Below the pieces are notes generated by a model, which saw only the letters and a program-made list of their open reading frames with translations, made no database searches and had not been told where the DNA came from. Made by a program: the position numbers and the translations under genes. This document shows positions 34,611 to 44,290 of a stretch of DNA of 64,000 nucleotides, piece by piece; positions within the stretch are counted from its first letter, which is position 1, and every line of letters begins with the position of its first letter. Location of the stretch: NCBI GenBank assembly GCA_037974335.1, contig CM075760.1:60394515-60458514 (forward strand). Direction: 5' to 3'. This stretch comes from Prionace glauca. Its lineage: Eukaryota; Chordata; Chondrichthyes; Carcharhiniformes; Carcharhinidae.

Positions 34611-35281
34611 TACGCCTGATTACTGTTAATTGAAATCATACAATTCAGTGAGAGAGTAAGGGTGATGTGAAAATCGTATAAAGGGGAACAGGAACAACAG
34701 CACACAATTGTGAAGGAAATATTCCATTAGAATAAGCAATTAATCGACAGAGCGAGAAGGATTAGATTGTTTCAGGACAATACTGAAAATACAACACCCT
34801 AACACCTCAGGATTGATTGTGAGTTTTGAAGAAATTCGGATTGTAGTGTAACACTTGGTCTCTTTGTTTGGGAAGGATCTACAAACTTCGGAGGGAATTT
34901 AATGAATGTTCTTCAAATAGAATCTTTAGATAAAATGATTGTTCTTTGGGAGGGGATTGAAGACCCATTGCCTATTTTCTCTAGACTAAGGTTAAAGGAA
35001 TAAAGAGTGTACACAGTAGAGCTTATTATATTCTCAAAGGACTTTTTAAGACAAATTCGGGGTGTCTTTTTTAGAGTGGGAAGCCTGTAACTTGGAGTCA
35101 GATGTGCAGAAAACCTGTTCAGTCATTTGAACTGAGAAGAGGGGAAATTTCTTCAGTCAAAGCCATTGTGGTGAATGTCAGAATTCTGTGTATCAGACAG
35201 CAGTGGATAGACAGTGTTGAACGCATTCAAGATAACGTTTGACAAAGGGCCATCTGGACTCGAATGTCAGCTCTTTTGTGG

Positions 35282-35620
35282 AGGATCATAGAATCCTACA
35301 GTGCAGGAAGAGGCCCTTCGGCCCATCGAATTTGCACCAAACACAATCCCAGCCTCGCCCTACCCACATATCATGCCCACCAATCCTTCTATCCTACGCA
35401 TCCCTGGACACTAAGGGAACATTTATTAGTATGGCCAATCAACATAACCCGCACATTTTTGGATTGTGGGAGGAGACCAGAGCACCTGGAGGAAACCCAC
35501 GCAGACACGGGGAGAATTTGCAAACTCCACACAGACAGTGACCCGAGCCGGGAATCGAACACAGGTCCCTGGAGCTGTGAAGTAATAGTGCTACCATTGT
35601 GCTACCGTACAGTCCTTTCC
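35282..35620 (-). mobile_element. tRNA-headed SINE, antisense
   Basis: atcatagaatcctacagtgcagg ... gtgggaggagaccagagcacctgg ... gggaatcgaacacaggtccctgg ... gtgctaccattgtgctacc. Nearly complete copy. Confidence 0.85.
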
Positions 35621-35873
35621 TGTCCTTACAGATGCTGTCAGACCTGTTGAGATTTTCCAACATTTTCTCTTTTGGTTTCAGATTCCAACATCCGCAGTAA
35701 TTTGCTTTTACCCATCAGTTGGAACTATTGCTTCGATGTCTGTTTTTCTCAGGAAAGAAACGAGTAACATTTCACGTATCCCTTGAAACGGGGAACATGG
35801 TGGGTTGCATTTTTTCCAGAGATTGGAGAAACACGAGGAGGATTCAGTAAAGCTTTTTTTTTTCAGTCACAAC

Positions 35874-36075
35874 GAAGGCTTATATTAACCGTGCAATGAA
35901 GTTGTTGTAAAATTCCCCTAGTCTGGCGCCTGTTCTGATCAATGCCCTGAACCAGCAGGTCCTTTCAGAATGCAGCAGGAACCCTGAACACCGGGAGGAA
36001 ACCCGTGCAAACAGGAGGAGACCTTGCAAACTCCACACAGATAGTGACCCAAGCTAGGAATCGAATCACAAACTC
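35874..36075 (-). mobile_element. HE1-like SINE, antisense, partial
   Basis: ttatattaaccgtgcaatgaag ... gaggaaacccgtgcaaacagg ... gacccaagctaggaatcgaatc. Followed by a (CT/CA)-rich tract to 36185. Confidence 0.65.
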
Positions 36076-36189
36076 GACTGTCGCTCTCTCTCACACACTC
36101 CACACTCGCTCTCTTTCACACATTCTCTCTCACGTGCTTTCTCTCTCTCTCTGACACATACACACTCTGTCTCACCCACAAATCGCCTC

Positions 36190-36620
36190 TCTACACCTTC
36201 AGTGAAATCATATTTTTTTCAATAGTGAGGCGAGCAGCACTGTGCACAGCACTCCAGATGTGGCCTACCGAAAGCTTTTTATAACTCTAACATAACCCCG
36301 CTGTTTTAGTATTGTTTTTGCCCTAACTTTTAAAGACAATTGTCCCGTCTCCCCCTATTATCATGTCCTATCTCCTACAGAGATTTATGGATAAGGAATC
36401 AAATCTTTCTGTTCATTTGAGCTTTCTAGTGTCCTGCCATTCATTAAATACACACTTGTCTTGTTACTCCTCCCAACGTGCATTCACTCGCACTTTTCTG
36501 TATTCTGTTCCTTGTTCCATTGATCTACCATCTGAACAAGTTGTCAATATCATCCGGCAACCTTTGACCTTCTTCCTCACTATTAGTCATTCTGTCAATC
36601 TTTGTGCCATGAGAAAACGT
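36190..36620 (-). mobile_element. CR1-like LINE copy A beside germline-joined V2
   Basis: Antisense LINE segment with gtgaggcgagcagcactgtgcacagcactccagatgtggcctaccg. Closely matches 38128-38420 in the same orientation (shared taccccgctgtttta, aatcaaatctttctgttca, gtcctgccattcattaaatac). Confidence 0.75.
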
Positions 36621-36637
36621 ACATACCTACCATCCTC

Positions 36638-36642
<5 letters not shown>

Positions 36643-36671
<29 letters not shown>

Positions 36672-36675
36672 CAGT
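36643..36675. repeat. (CA)n microsatellite at the V2 leader position
   Basis: Pure ACAC run with one interruption. It ends 16 bases before the point where similarity to the V1 leader exon begins (gtgtctgtttacccc at 36690), so it or its insertion replaced the V2 leader. Confidence 0.85.
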
Positions 36676-36854
36676 GAGAGAGTGAGGACGGTGTCTGTTT
36701 ACCCCAATGAATACCATTCAAACTAACCCACATTGTGTGGATTGGATATAAAGCTGTCCCAGTCCATCCCAATTACAGACACTGTTTGGGGATTTAGCTC
36801 CATTGTGTGGTTCAGCTCTGATGGTCCATTAAACTCTCTGTGTTTAATTTCCAG

Positions 36855-37202
36855 AATCTTTCAGTGGGTCAGTGACACAGAGCCCAACAGCGGTGACCAG
36901 AAAAGAATGTCAGTCTCTCACCATCACCTGTGTTTTCAAAGCTGATTATTCTAGTTTGGAGGGCGGACATTTCTTTAGACAAACACAGAGCGGGAAAGAA
37001 TGGGAGCGGATCTCCAGCGGAGAGAGATTTGTTGTGTCCGTGAATAAAGCACAAAATACATTTTCGCTGGAAATTCGGGATGTGAGAGTTGAAGACACCG
37101 CCATCTATTACTGTAAAGCTCAGTATAAACATCAATGCGGGAGTAGTGTTTCGAAAGCGGGTTATGCAGACGGACCTGGGACGGTGGTGAATATCACAGC
37201 TG
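36855..37202 (+). CDS. NAR-type V2, germline-joined V(D)J exon without leader
   Basis: One open exon of 116 codons running from an intact acceptor (TTAATTTCCAG, 36844-36854) through V, CDR3 and J to an intact donor G|GTAAGT at 37203, phase 1 at both ends. V part: KKECQSL-type FR1 (RKECQSL), LTITCVF, GHFFRQ, CDR2 missing, AIYYCKA. CDR3 includes an extra Cys (QCGSS), and the J part is YADGPGTVVNITAG, homologous to J1. No RSS remains, so it is a rearranged V inherited in the germline. The leader is lost: upstream similarity to V1 starts mid-leader at 36690, after a (CA)n tract, and the leader donor GTGAGT has become ATGAAT. The exon itself has no stop. It could be a relic, or an exon added by splicing. 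Confidence 0.9.
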
Positions 37203-37439
37203 GTAAGTGACTCCAAGCCGAAATATGTTACAGAATTAGTAGGTTCATGTCCGCACTGTGGAGTTGGTGATGTGGTGGTAGTGTAATTGTGTTAGTATTT
37301 CTGTGACCCAGATCAGTGCTCTGTCTGCACACGGTCAAATCTCACCAGGGCAGCTGGTGCACTTTAATGGAAATTTATGTCAGCAACTGGAACTAAAGGC
37401 CAATCTCAGTGTGGCGATGATAAACTGTTACGGATAGAA

Positions 37440-37790
37440 ATCTGCCGTTTCAGCTGGTGAAGTAAGTATGCCCATCAGTATAAAGCAGTATGGTTTACTT
37501 TTATATGCTGTCTGAAATGATGCTGAGCGAGGCACTGAGTAGAAAGAAATTGTTGTGGCTCCGAATGTGGAATACCCAGGTATTCTACTTGGCTGTGACA
37601 TGGCACCGGAAATGCCCATGGCAAATCCAATCCTCCCATTGTCCCCTGATTGGCCATTTAAGTTGGCAATTACTTCCAAGGTCATTCCACTTATTAAAGA
37701 TTGCTTCTGTTACTGTTTTTCTAAGATGAAGAATGTTCCATGTTGCCTTCCTTGCCCGTTGATACAGCATAGTTGAAATATGCTATCATT
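37440..37790. other. intron DNA, nothing recognised
   Basis: No supported ORF or repeat. The possible products here are only chance open frames. Confidence 0.4.
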
Positions 37791-38515
37791 GAGTTATATA
37801 ACATGGATTAGGCCCTTCAGCTTATCAAGTCATTACCAACAAAATCTTCATTAATTCCACCTTCCAGCACTAGGCCCATAGCCTTAAATATTTTAAAAGT
37901 TCATCTACATCCTCCATCTCCTTATCTAAATATATGCAGCCTGTTTATTGACCCTTCAACTATGGGGAGCATTTGCTTCCCATCTACCCTGTCAACCCCT
38001 GTATAAAATTACAGACCTCAAAGAGGGTCTCTGCTCTGAAGAGCACAATGTAAGCTTATCCTGGGCTCTCCTTGAAGTTCAAATGCTCCATCGTAGGCGA
38101 CATCATGGTGAATCTCCTCTGTTCCCCTTCAGTGAAATCATATCCTTTCAATAGTGAGGCGACCAGCACTGTACACAGTACTCCAGATGTGGCCTATCGA
38201 AAGCTTTTACAGCTCTAACATTACCCCGCTGTTTTAATAATATATGCCATGACTTATTAAGACGATTGCCACGTCTGCCTTTATTATAATGTTCTATCGC
38301 ATTCAGTGATGTGTGGACAAGGAATCAAATCTTTCTGTTCAGTTGAGCTTTCCAGTGTCCTGCCATTCATTAAATACTCCCTTGTCTTGTTACTTCTCCC
38401 AACGTGCATCCCCTTGCAATTTTCAGGATTAAGTTCCATCTGCCAATGACCTGCATTTCACCCCTCCCGTTACCCTCAATATTAAAGCATTACTCCTCTA
38501 TTTTCAACACCACTT
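37791..38515 (-). mobile_element. CR1-like LINE copy B
   Basis: Antisense LINE with RT C-terminal, thumb and palm portions in order but frame-broken. The part at 38128-38420 is the counterpart of copy A (36190-36490). The two copies flank the germline-joined V2 as direct repeats. Confidence 0.75.
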
Positions 38516-40025
38516 GGAAGAGGAAATGATTGTGATGATAAACGCAATGGAGCCCAATCTGGAACATTCTGAAAAGATTTTAACAGAAACATAAGAAATG
38601 ACTTATATCTTTGAAATAAGTGAACCAATGATTACCATATCAGATTCCATACTGAAAATGATTGCGCTGTGAGAAGATATTAAGTATGCAAATATACTGC
38701 CTTCTCAAGAGTTCAGAAGCATTCAACAGAAAATATTCTCCGGAGGTTTGACAAAGCGGATTCTGGGCATGTGTCCAGGCAGGGACGCCTTTAGCTTTGG
38801 GTCACAGATTTTAAATAATTGTCAATAATTGAGAAGATAAATTCCTTTGGTCATTCCATTTATGAGAATCTGAGAAGTGTATGTGTCAGAGAACTGTGAA
38901 TGCTCAGTGGTTTTGTGTATTCAAGGCAAATACGGACAAGGTTTTGCAAATTAAAATGATTTTTTTTAACTGGATAAGTTCAGGAATGTGTTGGTGAGTT
39001 AGCCCCAACTTTGTTGAAAACAGGGAAGTTTTTAGAGTTCCCTCTTTAAGTTCTTATCTCTCGAAAGTTAAAGAGCCTAGGTCACATTTTCTCTGGAAGG
39101 TAAAGAGAGAAGAGAACAATTCATAAAAAACATTTAAATTCTGATTGTTTAATGTGTGGGTGTTGACCAGTTCTTTATTTGTATGTGAGATTAGAACAAT
39201 TTATACACGGTCATCACTAATAAAACTAATACACAGATTGAGGGTAATAACTGTGTGCTGGATTGTCAGAACTTGTCACATAGAACAGTTGGAGAAGGTA
39301 GTTTTGTTGCATTTGTGGGACATCTTGAACATACAGGGGGAAGAAGGTAATAGATCTACAAAGGGAGCTGGATGTAAATATCAACTAAATTTCTGGATGG
39401 AGGAGGCCGGTCTGGATAAATTTGCAACATAAATCAGTTGGGCCAAATGGTATAATCTATTTCGGTAGACTCTTAAGACTTAGAGCAAACCCTGCCCGAA
39501 GAACCAGGGAGAGAACGTTAATGTGCAGAAAGTATTGAAATTGTCAGAGAGCCGGAAGAGGCCGTTCCCAGTGTGTAACTGTAAAACCACTGTGGATACT
39601 GAACAAACTGAACCTAACAGACAACTGAGAGCCTTGGAGACAAGTTCCCACAATTACAAGACACCAAATAACAGATTGTGAATATAGAAATAAAATGAAA
39701 CTGGCTAAATAATTCTATTTTAATGGAAAGGGAGAACAATACTTTACATAGAAAGAAGATAAACACATTGGTGAAAAGGCAAACATAAACTCCCGGGAAG
39801 TTTTAAACCGATATAAATTAATGACATTTGACCATCGATGTGCAGCGTCGTTCAGTCCCTTTGAATTTGATAAATCACAATAATGGTCTGTTGGATCTTG
39901 CTGTGCTCGGTTGTGGAACACGTCTGGGTTATCCTCGGATGATCATTTCTGGAAAAAAGATTGCTTCACTGATCATAAAATGTTCCCTAGTGCTTTTCTG
40001 ACAATAAGAAAAGTAGAAACTGAAT
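38516..40025. other. AT-rich intron DNA, nothing recognised
   Basis: No gene, RSS or clear repeat seen over about 1.5 kb. 40030-40340 may hold an old antisense LINE (catgcaacacggaagaatggcattcggcccttctgg). Confidence 0.4.
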
Positions 40026-40420
40026 TGTACTCTACATCATGGGATCATGCAACACGGAAGAATGGCATTCGGCCCTTCTGGTAGATGAAATCTTTATAAA
40101 TGAAATCTAATTCTTCCTAACCCTATTAAAATTTCCCCATTACCCTGTTTGCCTTTCCTGTGCTGGTACTTGATCATAACCAGTTGGTAATGACCAACTG
40201 CTCATTCACTGTTGAATCTGTTGTCACCACTCATCATGACAATGCATTCCAGATCAGTAGTACCATTTCAGTCCTCGCTGGTTTGTATCGTAATAACGGT
40301 GAATATAGTTCCATCAGATATAATAGAGTTACAATACCGCAAATGAAGACATGTTCCTGTGATTCCCATAGTGCATGATAAAAAAGTGGATAAAATATCC
40401 TTTTTTTTTTAATCCTCCAG

Positions 40421-40726
40421 ATTCCAGTTCCCTGGTGTCCAAGAATCCGCCTCTCCAAACCTCTGCTACAGGCAACACAGTTACTCTAAGATGTGGATAT
40501 TCAGGGTTATGTCAGTACACAGTATACTGGTACAGTCAAACCCCAGGGCAGGCTCCGGAATTATTGCATCAGGCACACACTTCAGGAGGGGACAACAAAG
40601 AAAATGTTGCCGGAGACAGAATTTCTGCTTCTACCGATTCTAGCCAGAAAATCGGCCAGTTAACAATCTCCAAACTGCAACTGAGCGACTCGGCTGTTTA
40701 TTACTGTGCACTGAGTCAACACACAG
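40421..40726 (+). CDS. supporting V-delta segment, leaderless
   Basis: Polypyrimidine tract and acceptor AATCCTCCAG (40411-40420), then 102 codons in phase 1 (J1 G + AT gives D). A regular V-alpha/delta domain: first Cys in TLRCGYS, WYSQTPGQAPELL, CDR2 present, LTISKLQLSDSAVYYCALS, with 70 residues between cysteines. CDR1 holds an additional Cys (SGLCQY). There is no leader exon and no ATG upstream, the expected design of the supporting V in shark NAR-TCR, which receives its signal peptide through the NAR V. Its role is the membrane-proximal V domain, pairing with the gamma chain. Confidence 0.92.
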
Positions 40727-40765
40727 CACAGTGATACAGAACACAGAGAGAGAGGTACAGAAACC
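40727..40765 (+). promoter_or_regulatory. supporting V-delta RSS (23-type)
   Basis: Heptamer CACAGTG (40727-40733), spacer of exactly 23, nonamer ACAGAAACC (40757-40765). Confidence 0.92.
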
Positions 40766-40787
40766 TCAACATGGTGAGAATTATAGC

Positions 40788-40889
40788 CATAGTGATACAG
40801 AACAGGGAGAGAGAGTGGTACAGAAACCTGAACATGGTGAGAATTATAGGCACAGTGATACAGAACACAGAGAGAGCGGTACAGAAATA
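40788..40889 (+). repeat. two extra tandem copies of the 23-RSS
   Basis: Copy 2: CATAGTG (40788), 25-base spacer, ACAGAAACC (40820-40828). Copy 3: CACAGTG (40851-40857), 23-base spacer, ACAGAAATA (40881-40889). Spacer sequence is shared with the functional RSS (atacagaacacagagaga), so these are tandem duplications of a roughly 62-base unit that includes the RSS. Confidence 0.85.
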
Positions 40890-41135
40890 TGAACATGATG
40901 AGGATTATATTGTGGTACCATAGTAGCTGAATCTTCCTTAACTCCCGTGCAATAACCTCCCAGTCCCTAAGGAGAACACTAAGCTCTCTCAATTGCACCC
41001 CCTCCCCTCCACAGCAATCCCCACCACCGCCTTCCATCCCCACAGTGATATTCACTGAGTGTACACCATTACTGGTCTGAACCAACCCAACTGGGACACG
41101 ACAGAGGGACAGAGAGAGGTGGACGAGACCACAAT

Positions 41136-41226
41136 AGATTTTGTTATGGAATCAAAGGGTGTGTGACATATGGAGAGACTAGAAAGCTCATCTTTGGCAA
41201 TGGAACCAGGCTGATTGTGGAACCCA
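41136..41226 (+). CDS. J-delta segment with 12-RSS
   Basis: RSS: nonamer AGATTTTGT (41136-41144), spacer of exactly 12, heptamer GGGTGTG (41157-41163), which keeps only the last four bases of CACTGTG. Coding part 41164-41226 reads TYGETRKLIFGNGTRLIVEP with the FGxGT motif, and ends at donor A|GTAAGT (41227), phase 1. The only J recognised between supporting V and C. It obeys the 12/23 rule with the V, so joining needs no D. The weak heptamer suggests low recombination efficiency. Confidence 0.85.
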
Positions 41227-41574
41227 GTAAGTAACTAATTCTGGATAATGATTACTCAACATGTTATTTTTCCCCATGACTTCCTTGAGACATACAGTCG
41301 CTGTGTTATTTCAATTATCACTGTATTTTTTTGAATGGAAGTGGTGAGTAGTTCTCACCGGGAATCCAAAGAACAGCTTCACTGGGCATTGAGATAGAGC
41401 AGATGAGAGTTTTATTGTTTCCACAATTCAGGATTGTTTCCTTAAAACATTTAACTGGCCTTTAATATGAAACTCACCTGGTAGCTGGCAAGGAGATGTG
41501 TTACTGAAATGGTTGTGTGTAATGTAATTAAATGATATATTGATAGACAGTTAGAAGAGGCCCACTCCGATTGA

Positions 41575-42245
41575 GTCATAGAGATAGAGAACACTGTAAA
41601 ACTCGCTTCAGCCTAATGAGGGGCAGAAATAATGTAGTCAGGAAGATACTTATCCCCGTTTTAGAGGGATCAATGAGAAGTGTTTTTTTCGGTGGGGCGG
41701 GGGTGGGGGGCTGGTGGGGAGGAGGCATTGATTTAAGGTACGGGATAGGAGATATGAGGGACATCTGGAACTCACTATCTGGTAGGGTCGCAGTTACAGA
41801 GACCCTCACAACACTTGGTTATGCACTTTTGATTCCATATTATACACAGTAATAGGCCAAGTGCTGGAAATGGGATTAGAGAAGTCAGTTGGGTTGTCTT
41901 TGGACAGAGCAGACATGAAGGGCCGAAGGGCCTTAGATGTGCTGTAGACTTCTATTTTATTCCCTGTTGGGAGACTCTAGGACCAGAGGCTAAATCCCAG
42001 AGTAAGGCGTTGCTGAATTAAAGAGAGCGAAAATGAAGAATTTCTTCCATCAGATGGTATCGAATCTGCGGACTTCTTTATCACAGATGGCTGTATAGGG
42101 CTGCCGTTAAGTACTTTCAGTGCTGGGTTAGGCAGATTTTTAATCTGCACGAAAACAAAGGTGATGGGGATATTGTTGGGAAAATGGAGTTGAGGATTAT
42201 CACATCAGATCAGTCGCGATCTCATTGAATAATGGATGGGCCGAG
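41575..42245 (+). mobile_element. two old CR1-like LINE 3' fragments
   Basis: 41575-41960 (ctggaactcactatctggtagggtc, gggccgaagggccttagatgtgctgtagacttct) and 41961-42245 (agactctaggaccagaggc, gatgggccgagtggcctccttct) are two successive family 3' ends. In the J-C intron. Confidence 0.7.
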
Positions 42246-42284
42246 TGGCCTCCTTCTATACAGAGAAAAGGGAAAAAGTGTATC

Positions 42285-42595
42285 CTAGAATCGCTACAGT
42301 ACAGAACGAGGCCATTCAGCCCATCGAGTCTGTACCCACCCGAATTCCACACAGGCCCGATCTTCATAACGCCACATATTTACCCGATTAAACCCATGAC
42401 TTTACGGTCAATTTAGCTTGGCCAATCAACCTAACCCGCCATCCTTGGACTCTGAGAGGAAACTGGAGCACCCGGGCGAAACCCACAGGGAGAACACGCG
42501 CACTCCACCCAGAGAGTGAGCCGAGGCCGGAATTGAACCTGGGTCTTTGGCGCTGTGAGGCAGTAATGTTAGCTATTGTGCTACAGTGCCGCCCT
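42285..42595 (-). mobile_element. tRNA-headed SINE, antisense
   Basis: agaatcgctacagtacagaacgaggccattcagcccatcgag ... gaaactggagcacccgggcg ... gccggaattgaacctgggtc ... gttagctattgtgctacagtgcc. Near full length. Confidence 0.85.
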
Positions 42596-42657
42596 CCATC
42601 AATTTCTTGTCCAAATATTGTTCTCTTTAAAATATTTTTAAAAGCACAGCGGGAACT

Positions 42658-42954
42658 AAGTGTGTGTGTTTGTGTGTGTCAGTGTGTGTGTGTGTGTGAG
42701 TGTGTGTGTGCATGTGTGCGTGTGTCTGTGTGTGAGTGTGAGTGTGTGTGTGCATGTGTGCGTGTGTCTGTGTATGAGTGTGAGTGTGTGTGTGTGTTTG
42801 TGTGTGTTGTCTATATCGGTCTGTGCATGTGTGTGTGTCTACTTATGTGCATGGGCGTGTGTGCGTGGACATGTGTGTGTGAGCATATGTGCGCAGGCAT
42901 GTGTGTTGGACATGTGTGCGTAGGCTTGTGTGCATGTGCCTGTGTGTGTGTGTG

Positions 42955-42989
<35 letters not shown>

Positions 42990-42990
42990 C
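42658..42990. repeat. (TG)n array with higher-order 48-bp units
   Basis: tgagtgtgtgtgtgcatgtgtgcgtgtgtctgtg recurs at 42698 and 42742, then imperfect TG/CATG to a (TG) and (GA) end at 42990. Long open frames on both strands here are composition artefacts. Confidence 0.9.
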
Positions 42991-43186
42991 AAGCGTCACT
43001 CCTCAGACTTTTCTTTGCCAAGGGAATAAGATTGTTAATTCAGTCTCAGCATTCGGTAAATCAATGTAGAAACTTATATGGGATTAAAGCACAGGGAAAA
43101 TGTGAGTCTAATCGAATGGCACAGCAGCTTGGAAGAGGTAATCCTGTTGTATTCTGATTATTTCCTTTTATTTCTTAAATTTTCAG

Positions 43187-43498
43187 AGGTGAAAATCCCC
43201 AAAGAACCAAAATTGAGCGTCTTTTACCCGCCAGTGCCACCGGAAGCCCCCAACACCACCACCGCTGCAGTATGTTTGGCCTCGGATTTCTCCCCCAAGA
43301 CAATCAAGCTCTCCCTGACCAGGGGATCCGACCAGGAGGTCAATGTGACAAGATCCAGCGTCCTATTGGAGAGCGGGAATTACAGGAGCTCGGGTTTCCT
43401 CTCTTTCCCCCAATCCGGGAAATCGCCAAACATCACGTGCACGGCAGTTCACAATGATCAGAATTACTCTGTAAACATCCCACCCACAGCTGAAATTG
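43187..43498 (+). CDS. TRDC: TCR C-delta immunoglobulin domain exon
   Basis: Acceptor TTAAATTTTCAG to 43186; 312 bases, phase 1 in and out (donor G|GTAAGT at 43499). The first codons, A|AG GTG, give KVKIPKEPKLSVFYPP. Intradomain cysteines are in AAVCLASDF and NITCTAVHN. There is no Trp between them (KTIKLSLT), as in C-delta of mammals. Potential N-glycosylation sites NTT, NVT, NIT and NYS. Homology to shark C-delta is by motif recognition. Single copy in the window. Confidence 0.92.
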
Positions 43499-43529
43499 GT
43501 AAGTTTATTTTATTTCCGTTTATGTGATG

Positions 43530-44290
43530 TGTGTGTCATTGGCTTGACCAGCATTTATTGCCCATCGTAAATTGCCCTTCAGCAGAGGGCATTTAAGAAT
43601 CACTTTCAGGCCAGCCAATGTAAGAACGGTAGATGTCCTTCCCTAAAGGATATTAGCGAACAAGATGAGTTTTAACGATAATCGACAATAATTTCATTGG
43701 TCATCTTTAGACTTCTTATTCCATTTTATTTAATATTCAAATTTCGCATCTATCATGGCGAATTGCGAACACGCACTCGTATTCTGAGTGGTTGGATTGA
43801 CAATGTCACTGCGCTACTGCCGCCTCTGAGAGTGTTTTATGACAGGAAGAACGTCCACTAAATATTATCCATCCTCTTAACGCCGAAGGACTCTCAATGT
43901 CATCGTCACTCAAAATGTTGCCTTTTTGAAAGATTAGCTGACTAATGATTGAAGGCCATTTATTCTAGTCTCGGGACTTCACTGCAGGAGTTCCTCAGTG
44001 TCTCAGACCCAATCAGCTTCAGTTGCTTCATCAATCACCTTCAATCCATTGTAAGGTCAGAAGTTGGGATGTTCGCTGATGACTGAACAATGTTCAGCAC
44101 CATTCATGACACCTCAGATCTTGAAGTAATGCACTACAAATGCAACAATAGCTGGACAATATCTAGGGTTGGACTGAGAAGCTGCAAATAACATTTGCAC
44201 CACAGATGTTCCAGGCAATGACAAACTCCAACAGGAAAGAAGGTAACAATCGGCTCTTGTCATTTCATGGCATTACCATGACTGAAACAA
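43530..44290 (+). mobile_element. SINE/LINE remnants in the C-delta intron
   Basis: 43540-43800 holds gaccagcatttattgcccatc ... atctatcatggcgaattgcgaac, the dispersed repeat also at 51255. 43980-44290 reads like a LINE RT piece (gttcgctgatgactgaac for FADD). Diverged. Confidence 0.55.

Noticed and set aside
41041-41070. CACAGTG followed by 12 bases, possible D or V RSS
   Set aside because: The sequence at the nonamer position does not resemble ACAAAAACC, and there is no matching signal on the other side.
42533-42979. 148-codon Cys/Val-rich frame
   Set aside because: Translation of the (TG)n array.
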